DNA of 64,000 nucleotides. Source: an uncultured Bacteroidales bacterium. GTDB lineage: Bacteria > Bacteroidota > Bacteroidia > Bacteroidales > FEN-979. Under the pieces are notes generated by a model. That model did not search any database. It had not been told where the DNA came from and saw nothing but the letters and a program-made list of their open reading frames with translations. Every line of letters begins with the position of its first letter. Within the stretch, counting starts at the first letter, position 1. This document shows, piece after piece, positions 8,698-18,505 of this stretch. Made by a program: the position numbers and the translations under genes. The stretch lies in contig CAIVAT010000145.1 in the NCBI GenBank assembly GCA_903903985.1, positions 17,269 to 81,268 on the forward strand, written 5' to 3'.

Positions 8698-10308
8698 ATG
8701 AAAAAATTGTTACTCTTTACAGCCGTTTTTATAACGGCCAGTCTCTTTGCCATCGGACAGGGCAATGAAAATTTCACAAATTATCCCGAAACGGCAAACG
8801 CCTATCACAGCGGTACCTTTACAGGAATGGATGGATCTACCTGGACCTATTCCAGTAGTCGCGGCGATTCTGTGATCGTTGCCCCATCGCCTACTTTGGG
8901 GAAAGCCCGAAACCCAACTGCAATGGTACTTTCCGGTACCATCCACAATGGTTGCGGAACGATTAAATTTGACTACAAACAACCATTTACTACGAAAGTT
9001 AACCTGAATCTTTTTATCAACGGAACCATGGTGAAAAATGTTGTTTCCACTACCCAGGGCGTTGTTGTAAATTCAGGGCTGGTCGTTGTTAATATTCCGG
9101 GTGATTTTACCATCATGATTAAACAGGCCGACAGTCTGAATTCAGGCCAGGCGACCATTGATAACATCATCTGGACCTCCTACAGCGGAGGCGCCATTCC
9201 CGAGCCCACCAATTATCCGACTGCTTTCACTGCAACGCCATTGCCCTTTGCCATCGGGACCAGTTGGATTGATGCAACAGGCGCCCAGGTACCTGCTGCA
9301 TATCTCCTTCTTGCGAGCGATCAGAATAACATCACTGCACCAGTTGATGGAACACCGGTGGCGGACGATGCCATCCTTGCCGATGGACACGCGGCGCTTA
9401 ACATCCTCCAGGGAGTTCAGTCTGCCACTTTTGCAAATTTGCCAGGGAATAAGCATTACTATTTTAAAATTTACCCGTATACCAATTCCGGTGCGCTCAT
9501 CGACTACAAAACAGACGGGACTGTTCCATCTGCATCAGCCTTGACACCCAATACGGTGATCATCGACAGCATCAATTTCAATAATAAAACGTTTGGAGAC
9601 TGGTTGGTAAGAAACGTTATCGGCGACCAGGTTTGGTTGATCGATTCCATTCATGGCATCAATGGAGGCCCCTGCGGCAAGATGAGTGGTTTCGCAGGAT
9701 CTGCACTTGTTAACGAAGACTGGTTGATATCCCCCTTAATGAATTTTAACAATTATACCAATGAAGCACTGACATTCCTGACTGCAAAAAATTACACTGG
9801 TCCGGATTTGGAACCACTGATCTCCAATGATTATGACGGCGGAGCTACCCCCGGCAATTTTACATGGACACCCTTAACGGCAACCTTGTCTCCCGGTGGT
9901 TGGGCATGGACCCCATCGGGTGTTGTGAATGTAAGCGGAACCGCTGGAGAGAATGTTCATATCGGTTTCAGGTTCACTTCAACGGCAGCAGCATCAGCAA
10001 CCTGGGAACTGGATGATGTCATCATCACGGGAGACCTCATCATCGGCATGGATGAAAAAACCGCCAATGATGGTGGATTTTCTGTAAATCCAAATCCTGC
10101 TTCCGGAAAATGTAATCTGAAGTTCTTCAACGACGGGAAAAAGGAAATCCGTGTAATTTCCGTGATCGGAAATACCGTAATGGAATCCTCCACCGATCAG
10201 ATGAATTATTCACTGAACCTGAATTTCCTTTCTTCCGGAATTTATTTTATACAGGTCAATTCTCCAACCTCCAAAGCAACGCAGGTTAGAAAACTGATTG
10301 TTCAGTAA
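8698..10308 (+). CDS. T9SS type A cargo, choice-of-anchor J-like
   Basis: A 536-residue secreted protein with the signal peptide MKKLLLFTAVFITASLFAIG. Residues about 295-450 resemble a choice-of-anchor J / cleaved-adhesin jelly roll (DWLISPLMNFNNYTNEALTF, then ATWELDDVIITG). The last ~75 residues form a type A sorting domain (FSVNPNPASGKCNLKF ... LSSGIYFIQV ... VRKLIVQ), so the protein is expected to cross the outer membrane by T9SS and be cell-surface attached or released. No catalytic motif was recognised; an adhesive or carbohydrate-related role is only a guess. It is monocistronic, between two terminators. Confidence 0.85.
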   Translation: MKKLLLFTAVFITASLFAIGQGNENFTNYPETANAYHSGTFTGMDGSTWTYSSSRGDSVIVAPSPTLGKARNPTAMVLSGTIHNGCGTIKFDYKQPFTTKVNLNLFINGTMVKNVVSTTQGVVVNSGLVVVNIPGDFTIMIKQADSLNSGQATIDNIIWTSYSGGAIPEPTNYPTAFTATPLPFAIGTSWIDATGAQVPAAYLLLASDQNNITAPVDGTPVADDAILADGHAALNILQGVQSATFANLPGNKHYYFKIYPYTNSGALIDYKTDGTVPSASALTPNTVIIDSINFNNKTFGDWLVRNVIGDQVWLIDSIHGINGGPCGKMSGFAGSALVNEDWLISPLMNFNNYTNEALTFLTAKNYTGPDLEPLISNDYDGGATPGNFTWTPLTATLSPGGWAWTPSGVVNVSGTAGENVHIGFRFTSTAAASATWELDDVIITGDLIIGMDEKTANDGGFSVNPNPASGKCNLKFFNDGKKEIRVISVIGNTVMESSTDQMNYSLNLNFLSSGIYFIQVNSPTSKATQVRKLIVQ

Positions 10309-10329
10309 ATTATTTTGAACTTTGAAGAG

Positions 10330-10362
10330 AAGGTTGTCTCATGCGGGACAACCTTTTTTTTT
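10330..10362 (+). terminator. Rho-independent terminator
   Basis: A perfect 9-bp stem AAGGTTGTC (10330-10338) / GACAACCTT (10347-10355) with an 8-nt loop is followed by a run of T. It ends the 8698-10308 transcript. Confidence 0.85.
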
Positions 10363-10365
10363 ACT

Positions 10366-10373
10366 TACTTTTG
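10366..10373 (+). promoter_or_regulatory. Candidate -7 box TACTTTTG
   Basis: It matches TAnnTTTG, sits directly after the terminator and lies 20 nt before the ATG at 10394. It is the same octamer found before several other genes here. Confidence 0.55.
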
Positions 10374-10393
10374 TATCCCAGATGTGATCTTTC

Positions 10394-11965
10394 ATGCGAC
10401 GAATCTATTTTATCATTCTTTTTCTTTCCGGGTTCATTGAATTATCAGCAAAAGCACAGCAGGCGGCAAGCAGCGCTTATACAGATCATCCCCTGCGCAT
10501 AGAGATTCCCGTCAGGTCGGCCAATGAAACATATCGGGTCATTCCCTGTGGAAAAAACGGACTCATCATGTTTTTCAGGAGCCTGGAAATTGAAGACGGT
10601 GCACGGACAAACTGGTATTTCACTTTGTATGATACCAATTTCCGGCAAATATGGGTGAAAAGCGTTCCACTGCTTAATGATCAGATTTTCCAGGCACATC
10701 AAAACGGGAAGGATACCCTGGTTCTGCTGTTTGTCAATGGCGGGAAATCAAAAAAAACTGAAAATTCATACGGAATTCTGCAGGTGGTGATGCAAACCGG
10801 GACCATGATCCTGAATAACGGGATCCTCGACCCGGGTGCTGCAGTGGATGGTTTTGGTGTGCAGAAAGGCCGTGCCTGGCTGGGGGCAAACATCAGGGGC
10901 CAGGCAGGAAAAATTGTCCAGGTCGGGTTGAAACAGGGCATCCACCGGTCGTTCCCACTTGGAACCGGAACTCAGATCGCTGTTCTATGGATGGAGCCTG
11001 ACACAAGCTCCCTTTTTGCTTCAGCCATCGTGGGCAGGCAGATTTCCAAAAAAATTTCGGAGTACTACCTGGTGCGATATGACACCAATGGCCGTATTAT
11101 CCGTGAGGTATTGATCGGAACTCAATCCGGTGAACGTACCTTTACCCAGGCCAGGGTGGCGACGTCAAACGAAGGAACAGAGCTGCTTGCAGGCAGTTAT
11201 GGACAGAATTCGGCGGGCTCAGGCGATAAAAACAGGTTTGCTGATGAGTCGACAGGATTGTTCGCAAGCCCTGTCAGAAACGGGACGCAGGCATCGATCA
11301 GTTTTTATAATTTTCTTGAGTTGCAGAATGCAGCCTCCATTGTCGGAGAAAATGATATTATGAACCTGAAGAAAAAGGCGCTGAAGAAAAACAAATCGCT
11401 CTCTGAATATTCACTGGACTATTCAGTGCTATTGCATGACATCAGGGTTATAAAAAACCAGTTTTTGCTGACTGCCGAATTTTTTTCACCACAATACCAT
11501 ACCGAAAGTTTTACCGATTTTGATTTCTACGGCCGGCCTTATACAAACAGTTATTCTGTGTTTGACGGGTACCGTTTTTTCAATGCAGTTGTAGCAGGAT
11601 TTGACCAGGATGGGAAACTTTTATGGGATAACAATATTGAGATCAGGAACCTGGTATCGTTTGAATTATCGCCGAAAGTGGTTACGTTCCCCACAGGCAA
11701 CGACCTGGTTTTGTGTTATGTGAGCGATGGAAAGATCGGTTCAAAGATCATCAGGGAAAACAATGTCGTTGAAAAACTTGATTTTTCTGCCATTGACTTG
11801 TTGCATCCGGATGATAAACTGCTCAACGAGACGAGGGGTTTACTGATGCCCTGGTACGGGGATTATTTTCTTAGCTGCGGTTACCAGGAAATTAAAAACA
11901 TTGCCCTGGAAACCAATAACAAGCGGCTTGTGTATTATGTTAGTAAAATCAGGTTTGAAAATTAA
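10394..11965 (+). CDS. Secreted protein of unknown function
   Basis: A 523-residue protein with a signal peptide (MRRIYFIILFLSGFIELSAKAQQ) and a beta-rich mature part. WYFTLYDTNFRQIW and later repeating D/N-G turns look like propeller-type strands, but no family was recognised. There is no T9SS C-terminal domain (it ends YYVSKIRFEN), so a periplasmic or outer-membrane-inner-face location is more likely than export. It converges on the small lipoprotein at 11971, with only 5 nt between stop codons. Confidence 0.75.
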   Translation: MRRIYFIILFLSGFIELSAKAQQAASSAYTDHPLRIEIPVRSANETYRVIPCGKNGLIMFFRSLEIEDGARTNWYFTLYDTNFRQIWVKSVPLLNDQIFQAHQNGKDTLVLLFVNGGKSKKTENSYGILQVVMQTGTMILNNGILDPGAAVDGFGVQKGRAWLGANIRGQAGKIVQVGLKQGIHRSFPLGTGTQIAVLWMEPDTSSLFASAIVGRQISKKISEYYLVRYDTNGRIIREVLIGTQSGERTFTQARVATSNEGTELLAGSYGQNSAGSGDKNRFADESTGLFASPVRNGTQASISFYNFLELQNAASIVGENDIMNLKKKALKKNKSLSEYSLDYSVLLHDIRVIKNQFLLTAEFFSPQYHTESFTDFDFYGRPYTNSYSVFDGYRFFNAVVAGFDQDGKLLWDNNIEIRNLVSFELSPKVVTFPTGNDLVLCYVSDGKIGSKIIRENNVVEKLDFSAIDLLHPDDKLLNETRGLLMPWYGDYFLSCGYQEIKNIALETNNKRLVYYVSKIRFEN

Positions 11966-11970
11966 CTGGA

Positions 11971-12288
11971 TTACTTCTTTACGATATACAATTTATTATC
12001 ACAGAAAAGAATCATTATCGTGGTATCCTTATGATACGATGGGCCATAGATGGAAATGGTGTAGGGCTGGTTACCTGCCATGGTTACCGGAAGGGTATAA
12101 TCTTTTAAAATGCTCATGGTATTGTGTGTCTCCGTGATCTTGACAGAAATGGTCGAATCCAATTTGTTCTCTATGTTGAGTGTCCCTTTGCCGTCGCAAG
12201 GATCAGTTGTCGACGATTTTTTACAGGCTGACATGCCAAGGATGGCGACAAGAAAAATGATGGCAATGACACTGGCTGATTTTTTCAT
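11971..12288 (-). CDS. Small lipoprotein of unknown function
   Basis: A 105-residue protein with a clear lipoprotein signal (MKKSASVIAIIFLVAILGMS then Cys at residue 21, followed by KKSSTTDPCDGKGTLNIENK). The mature part of about 85 residues looks like a single small beta-sandwich (TLNIENKLDSTISVKI) and has further Cys residues. Function unknown. Confidence 0.75.
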   Translation of the reverse strand: MKKSASVIAIIFLVAILGMSACKKSSTTDPCDGKGTLNIENKLDSTISVKITETHNTMSILKDYTLPVTMAGNQPYTISIYGPSYHKDTTIMILFCDNKLYIVKK

Positions 12289-12426
12289 GGGATAGGGATT
12301 GATAAATGCAAAATTACGAGGATTCGTAAATATAAATCACTCAATATGAAAATATTTCATTATTTAGACCGGTTTTAAAAAATGAAGAACTGGAGGAATA
12401 AATCCGGCATATTTTCTTCTCCTTCC

Positions 12427-12461
12427 ATTAAGATTCAGTAAATAAATTCCTGAATCTTAAT
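12427..12461. repeat. Perfect 12-bp inverted repeat
   Basis: ATTAAGATTCAG (12427-12438) and CTGAATCTTAAT (12450-12461) are exact reverse complements separated by 11 nt. There is no T-run typical of a terminator. It could be an operator or a cruciform for the divergent genes at 12288 and 12699. Confidence 0.7.
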
Positions 12462-12538
12462 TGGTAAAGGTGCAAGATACAATTCTTCCCGTCCTTTATT
12501 TATTGAGAGAATAAATTATGTTATGGTTGGATTCATAT

Positions 12539-12569
12539 GTTGCAAATTGCTAATAATGTGTTAACTTTG
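12539..12569 (+). promoter_or_regulatory. Promoter of the PKD/PorP operon
   Basis: GTTG (12539-12542) as a -33-like element, a 19-nt spacer and TAACTTTG (12562-12569) match the Bacteroidota TTTG-N19-TAnnTTTG arrangement. It predicts a 5' leader of about 120 nt before the ATG at 12699. Confidence 0.6.
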
Positions 12570-12698
12570 TTAATTCAGAGATTTTGTGATTTTTTCATCA
12601 CAGGATTTCAACCTTACAAACGATATTTTTATTGAAACTTTTATCCTGCAATCAAGTATAATGCAACAGAGGCAAGAACTCCCATAAACTCCAATTCT

Positions 12699-15600
12699 AT
12701 GTTCCATCGATTTCTCCGCCGTATCATTTTGACTTCCATGCTGATGGCATCGATGCAAGGGATATGGGCGCAGCAGTGTCTTGATACGTATCCTGTCATT
12801 ACCGGTCCTGATGTGGTAGGAGTAAACGTTACTACTTCGGTTTCATATACCACCCCGTCTATCCCTGGGCATACTTACACATGGGTTGTAAAACAATTGC
12901 CCGGTTTGAATGTCGTTGGAGGCTCATCATCAAACATACTCAGCCAGACCTGGGCGACACCCGGCGATTACCGTATTGAACTTAGTGAAGGCATTGCAGG
13001 CAGCAGCTGCACAGAGGTACCTGCCTCTCCGATGGTTGTTTTAGCAAAGCCCATGCTGGCTGCCTATTTTTATTACGAATTCGATGCCGCTCATGGTTGT
13101 TTCTATAATGAAGTTACCTTTACAGCTACCGGCAACGGCGTGTTCCCCCCGGCAGATCCATCAATTTCATATACCTGGTACTGGGGTGAATACATCAATC
13201 CCTCCACCCCGGTAACATGGAAGACAACAAATATAACTTCAATCGGTCCCAATAGCTCTATAGTAAAAATTCTCTTTCCATCCACCTCTGGAAAGACATA
13301 CGCAACCAAGCTGGTTGTTTCAAAAACAATTTCAGGAAGAGCCTGGAGCGATGAAATTACCGATTTTGTTTTTGTTGATCCAGATAAGTATAAACCGGTC
13401 GCCGTCGTGGCTAATCCGGCCAACCCGAGCTGTCTTTACCAACCCTACAACTTCAGTGCTTTTGGAAGTCTGCCAACATCCATGGCCACCAGTGAAACGT
13501 TCCTTTATGTGGATTGGGATTTTGGCGATGGCACCACCCAGCATTTTGCCAAAACTGGAAGTACACCGCCTCCCCTTACAACAACACATACTTATGCTAC
13601 ACCAGGCCTGAGGACTGTTACCCTTACGCTGACAAATACCATTCATTGTTCTGTTACAAAGACTTTTACAGTCGATGTTCCCTCGACCCTTCCTGTTGCC
13701 CTGTACACGCACACCTCACCCATTTGTCTGAGCAACCCGGTGACTTTCACCAACAACTCCACGGTCCCTGCCGGACTGAATATCGTGAAATGGGAATGGA
13801 CTTTTGGGGATGGAACTCCACCGGTTGTTATCAGTGCCCCGAGTTCTCCGAATACTGTTCACGTCTTTCCCGGCATGGGCCCCTATATTGCACAGTTAAA
13901 AGTGACCACCCTCAGCGGGTGCCAGGATTCCATCAGGCAAAATATAAAAATTGACCCCTCTCCTTTGTCTGATTTCACTTTCCTTACGACATGCCTTGGC
14001 GATGAAGTCCCTTTCACTGACCTTTCACTCCCAAACGATGGACCGCCTATTTCAGCCTGGAGCTGGAATTTCGGTGATCCTACCTCTCCCGACAACACCT
14101 CTACCGAACGTCATCCCCACCACGTTTTCACCAGTACCGGGTCCTTCATTGTTACTTTGATTACTACCAACACCAGCGGTTGCGTGGGCAGTACCAAAAC
14201 AAGAACGGTAACCGTTTACCCGAAGCCACCCGTTCAATTTACGCAGCATGTTGGTTCTCAGAACAATGAAGTATATTTCCAGGTGGATACATCGGTTACC
14301 CCGATCGGGATGATCGGCAACATGTTGCTCTGGAATTTTGGTGATGGCACTTTTGGTAATGGCGGGCTTACCCAATCGCATATTTATGCAGCCGGAGGAA
14401 CCTATATTGTAACGCTGACTGTTACAGATACTATTGGCTGTTCCAACTCATATTCCGATGCAAATGTTGTTGTTCCGAATCTGCCGGAAGCTCGCTTTTC
14501 CAGCAACTCACCCGTTTGTTTTGGCCAGGAATTGTGCGTTAAAGATCTTTCGGTTGTCCCGACCCCTCCGTTTGGGTATATCACCACATGGATATGGAAC
14601 TGGGGAGATATCAGCCCAAATGATACGGTGTTTTTTCCAAACAACCCAAATCTCTGCCATCTCTATGCCACGGCGGACACCTTTGCGATTACACTTAAAG
14701 TCATTGATGATAAAGGATATATAGACAATGTAATAACAAATATTATTGTCCTTCCCAACCCAAAGGCTAATTTTTTCTATTCAACAGCATGCCAGGACAA
14801 GGTCATCCAGTTTACGGATATGTCCAGCCCCAATGGCAGTGGGAACATCATATCATGGATCTGGAATTTTGCGGATCCCGGAAGCGCTATCAACAATAAC
14901 TCCACGCTTACTGATCCTACTCACATATTTTCTCACGGAGATTCTACTTACATGGTGCGGTTAATTGTGAAGAACTTCAACAATTGCATTGACACGATTG
15001 TAAAACCGGTGTATGTCTTTCCGGCACCACCTGTTGCTTTTACCCACGATACCGCCTGTTTAAACGAATTGGTACATTTCCTTGCCGATACAGCGGTAAC
15101 CCATCTTGATTCCATTGTGCACTGGTCGTGGGATTTTGGAGACGGAACACCACCCGTAACTGATCCCGGGAGTACTGCCCATCCTTATTCCGTTGCGGGA
15201 ATCCACCTCGTCACCCTCACGGTGATTGATCATCATGGTTGTTCCAATACCGTGCAGGATTCGATCATGATCAACCCGCTCCCGGTATCCAATTTTTCGT
15301 GGGGAACACCTGTATGCCAGGGCACACAGATACAGTTCACTGATCATTCTTTTGTCCCACCGGGCTTTGCAGGTTATATTGCCAAATGGCAATGGGATTT
15401 CGGGGATGGGACGTCACAAACGATCATCTTTCCGAATCCCCAGAATGTTTCCCATACCTATGCAGGTACCGGGCCGAATTACACGGTACGCCTTACAGTG
15501 TGGACAAACGACAGTTGTACTGCATTTATTAAAAAAACACTCATCCTGATCCCTGCTCCGGTTGCCAATTTTGAATTCCCGGCCACACGGTGTGAGGACC

Positions 15601-18488
15601 AGCAGGTACAGTTTACCGACATCTCCCAGCCAAACGGGGGCGGGGATCTTGTTCAATGGTCATGGAATTTTGGCGATCCGCTTTCCGGATCAAACAATAC
15701 ATCCCTTTTACCGAGCCCGGTGCATATATTTTCAACAGCCGGGAACGATACGGTTAGATTGATTGTTGCCAATGCCAATGGCTGCCGCGATACCACTTAC
15801 AAAGTCGTTTCGATCAGCGCTGCTCCGTTTGCATTTTTTGCCGCTGACACAGCCTGCGTTGCCAGTCTTACCTATTTCAGCGATTCATCAACGACTCCAA
15901 CCCCCGGTACGATCACTTCATGGGCATGGAGTTTTGGAGATCCTGCCAGTGGCACCAACAATACATCCACGCTTCAGAATCCTGTTCATACCTTCAATTC
16001 CCCAGGAACCTATCCGGTATCACTGCATGTTACAAACAGCCACCAGTGCCCGAAAGATACGGTCATCCAGGTTGTTGTGAACCCGAAACCGACCGCGATG
16101 TTCCAGTACAGTTCGGTATGCGTGAATGATTCAACCCAGTTTACCGATCTCACCATTTCTCCGGGCAGCCAGATACGATCATGGCTTTGGGATTTTGGCT
16201 GCGGCAACGCCACCTGTATTTCCACAAAACAAAATCCAAAATACCTGTATGCAAATCCGGGGAATTACAGTGTGAAGCTTGTAGTCACCAATCAATCCGG
16301 GTGTTCCGATTCGGTTACCATCCAGGTGGTTGCACGGTCTATCCCCCGGGCCAAATTCAGTTACCTGAGTTTCTTTTGTCCGGCAGGGAAGGTGAATTTC
16401 CAGGATTTGTCAACCGCAACTGCTTCATCCATTGCCCAACGCGAGTGGATCTTTGAACCGGGATCTACTTCCAGCCTGCCAAATCCATCTTACATCTATC
16501 CGGTGACGACTGCCATGACCTCCTATCCTGTTACCCTCATCGTGACAGATACGTATGGTTGCCGCGACACGGTCCTGGACAGCCTGGTGTATGTGAAACC
16601 GGGATTCACTTTTTCATTCAGGAACGACAGCGTTTGCCAGGGATATACTACTCATTTTGATACCATCCATGTAACCCCCGGGGATCATCTTTATAATGTT
16701 TCCTGGAATTTTGGCGATCCTTCGTCCGTTCCAAACAACACTTCAACCCTTATGAGCCCATCCCATCAGTTTACCGGACCAGGCGTATATGTTGTTAAAT
16801 TGAAAGCGATCAATTCCGATAATTGTGTTGACAGTGTTTACCGTGAAGTGCCGATATACGAAGCGCCGAAGCCCAATTATGGATTTGTTTCAAATCCATG
16901 TGACAGCGTAGTGTATTTCAGCGATTTGACTGCAAATACCGGCAACGGGTCAATCGTGAGCTGGAAATGGATCTGGGGCGATGGCGGCGATACGACGATT
17001 CTTGCGCCGGGTCCTGGCAACAAATCGCATTTATATGTTAACGCTGGAGTATACCAGGTAACCCTGATTATTACGAACATCAACGGGTGCGTCGACAGCA
17101 TCACACAAAGCGTGCAGCGTTTCCCCTGTATAAAAGCAGGATTTACTTACAAGGATACATTATGCGCCAGGTATAAAATTGCCTTCGCTGACAGTTCCCT
17201 GCCGGTATCACGCATCAATCAATGGCATTGGACATGGGGCGACGGTACAGATACAACCTATACCGTGCATAATTCACCCATCATGCACACATTTGCCAGC
17301 GGAGGAACCTTCAATGTGAACCTGGAGGTTCAGGCCCTGTTAAATGGAACAACCATTTCGGAGAATATGATGAGTGCTGTAGTGATTCATCCGACGCCGA
17401 TGCCCTATTTCTCCAACCCCCCGGTTTGCCTGAAACAGGTGACTTTATTCACAGATACTTCGAAAACATACGGTGAACAGACCGTGAATTGGAACTGGAC
17501 CTTCAGCCAGTTCCCAACCGATACCTCCACGTTCAGGAATCCAACCCATTTGTACGATTCATCAGGCACCTATAATGTCAAACTGATCGTGATGAATAAG
17601 TATGGCTGCAAAGATTCATTGATCAAACCGACAAGGGTTTATGGCTTGCCTGTTGCAGGCTTTGAAAACACTGCGGCATGTGCCGGAGAACCAACCTTGT
17701 TTTTCGACAGATCAATCAAAGCGGATACGGCCGTCGGTTTCTGGCGCTGGACTTTCGGAGACCCGGCTACAATTAAAGACACATCGCAACTTAAGGATCC
17801 GACCTACCGGTATCTCAGTGCTGGGGATTTTTCTGTCAGGATGATCGTAAAGGACAATTTTGGTTGTATTGATACTCTTGATTCAACGGTAAAGGTCAAC
17901 ATCACACCGATGAGTTCATTTACCATTGTCGATGCTTATAATGGAAGGCCGGGGCAGGTGAAACTCAATAACATCTCAACGGGTGCTACCTTGTATAACT
18001 GGGACTTCGGCAACGGCAAAACCTCCGAGGAAACCTCTCCGGTTGTGACCTATGAGTATAGTCTTGACAGCCTGGGCAGACAAAATTATATCATCAAACT
18101 CATTTCGCTGAACCAGTATGATTGTTCCGACACCACTTTTTACAGATATAGTTTATTATTCAAAGGATTGTATGTTCCAAATGCTTTTGCGCCATCCAAC
18201 AATAATTTAGGGGTCAGGCTCTTCAAGCCTACCGGGATAAACCTGAAGCAGTACCATGTGACGGTATTTGATATGTGGGGGCATTTGATGTGGGAATCTA
18301 CCAAACTTGATGAATTCGGTACACCTACTGAAGGCTGGGATGGAACCTTTGAAGGGGCCACGATGCCGCAAGGTAATTACATGTGGAGGATCAGTGCCTT
18401 GTTTATTGACGGGGCTCCCTGGGAGGGTTCAGATATAGGTTCGGGGGCTTCAGCAAAAACAATGGGGACAGTCTCTTTAATCCAATAA
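12699..18488 (+). CDS. Giant PKD-repeat surface protein, T9SS type B
   Basis: A 1929-residue secreted protein with an N-terminal signal (MFHRFLRRIILTSMLMASMQGIWA). The body is about 18 tandem PKD-like Ig modules of roughly 90-100 residues, each with a W-x-W-x-FGDG/FGDP core. Most modules begin with a Cys before a V-x-FTD strand and end with a GC-x-D motif, so one disulfide per module is likely. One module is degenerate (WLWDFGCGNATC). The last ~90 residues are a gliding-motility-type (type B) sorting domain (YVPNAFAPSNNN ... YHVTVFDMWGHLMWES ... GWDGTF ... MPQGNYMW). It is expected to be an extended surface adhesin. The porP/sprF-like gene follows 17 nt later and is the usual partner of type B cargo. 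Confidence 0.95.
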   Translation: MFHRFLRRIILTSMLMASMQGIWAQQCLDTYPVITGPDVVGVNVTTSVSYTTPSIPGHTYTWVVKQLPGLNVVGGSSSNILSQTWATPGDYRIELSEGIAGSSCTEVPASPMVVLAKPMLAAYFYYEFDAAHGCFYNEVTFTATGNGVFPPADPSISYTWYWGEYINPSTPVTWKTTNITSIGPNSSIVKILFPSTSGKTYATKLVVSKTISGRAWSDEITDFVFVDPDKYKPVAVVANPANPSCLYQPYNFSAFGSLPTSMATSETFLYVDWDFGDGTTQHFAKTGSTPPPLTTTHTYATPGLRTVTLTLTNTIHCSVTKTFTVDVPSTLPVALYTHTSPICLSNPVTFTNNSTVPAGLNIVKWEWTFGDGTPPVVISAPSSPNTVHVFPGMGPYIAQLKVTTLSGCQDSIRQNIKIDPSPLSDFTFLTTCLGDEVPFTDLSLPNDGPPISAWSWNFGDPTSPDNTSTERHPHHVFTSTGSFIVTLITTNTSGCVGSTKTRTVTVYPKPPVQFTQHVGSQNNEVYFQVDTSVTPIGMIGNMLLWNFGDGTFGNGGLTQSHIYAAGGTYIVTLTVTDTIGCSNSYSDANVVVPNLPEARFSSNSPVCFGQELCVKDLSVVPTPPFGYITTWIWNWGDISPNDTVFFPNNPNLCHLYATADTFAITLKVIDDKGYIDNVITNIIVLPNPKANFFYSTACQDKVIQFTDMSSPNGSGNIISWIWNFADPGSAINNNSTLTDPTHIFSHGDSTYMVRLIVKNFNNCIDTIVKPVYVFPAPPVAFTHDTACLNELVHFLADTAVTHLDSIVHWSWDFGDGTPPVTDPGSTAHPYSVAGIHLVTLTVIDHHGCSNTVQDSIMINPLPVSNFSWGTPVCQGTQIQFTDHSFVPPGFAGYIAKWQWDFGDGTSQTIIFPNPQNVSHTYAGTGPNYTVRLTVWTNDSCTAFIKKTLILIPAPVANFEFPATRCEDQQVQFTDISQPNGGGDLVQWSWNFGDPLSGSNNTSLLPSPVHIFSTAGNDTVRLIVANANGCRDTTYKVVSISAAPFAFFAADTACVASLTYFSDSSTTPTPGTITSWAWSFGDPASGTNNTSTLQNPVHTFNSPGTYPVSLHVTNSHQCPKDTVIQVVVNPKPTAMFQYSSVCVNDSTQFTDLTISPGSQIRSWLWDFGCGNATCISTKQNPKYLYANPGNYSVKLVVTNQSGCSDSVTIQVVARSIPRAKFSYLSFFCPAGKVNFQDLSTATASSIAQREWIFEPGSTSSLPNPSYIYPVTTAMTSYPVTLIVTDTYGCRDTVLDSLVYVKPGFTFSFRNDSVCQGYTTHFDTIHVTPGDHLYNVSWNFGDPSSVPNNTSTLMSPSHQFTGPGVYVVKLKAINSDNCVDSVYREVPIYEAPKPNYGFVSNPCDSVVYFSDLTANTGNGSIVSWKWIWGDGGDTTILAPGPGNKSHLYVNAGVYQVTLIITNINGCVDSITQSVQRFPCIKAGFTYKDTLCARYKIAFADSSLPVSRINQWHWTWGDGTDTTYTVHNSPIMHTFASGGTFNVNLEVQALLNGTTISENMMSAVVIHPTPMPYFSNPPVCLKQVTLFTDTSKTYGEQTVNWNWTFSQFPTDTSTFRNPTHLYDSSGTYNVKLIVMNKYGCKDSLIKPTRVYGLPVAGFENTAACAGEPTLFFDRSIKADTAVGFWRWTFGDPATIKDTSQLKDPTYRYLSAGDFSVRMIVKDNFGCIDTLDSTVKVNITPMSSFTIVDAYNGRPGQVKLNNISTGATLYNWDFGNGKTSEETSPVVTYEYSLDSLGRQNYIIKLISLNQYDCSDTTFYRYSLLFKGLYVPNAFAPSNNNLGVRLFKPTGINLKQYHVTVFDMWGHLMWESTKLDEFGTPTEGWDGTFEGATMPQGNYMWRISALFIDGAPWEGSDIGSGASAKTMGTVSLIQ

Positions 18489-18505
18489 TCGTTAACAACT
18501 TCTCA

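Larger units (their letters stand above)
12289..12698. other. AT-rich gene-free region with hairpin and promoter
   Basis: 410 nt without a gene. It holds a perfect 12-bp inverted repeat (12427-12461) and a good promoter for the PKD protein (12539-12569). The rest is AT-rich with no other structure noticed. Confidence 0.6.
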
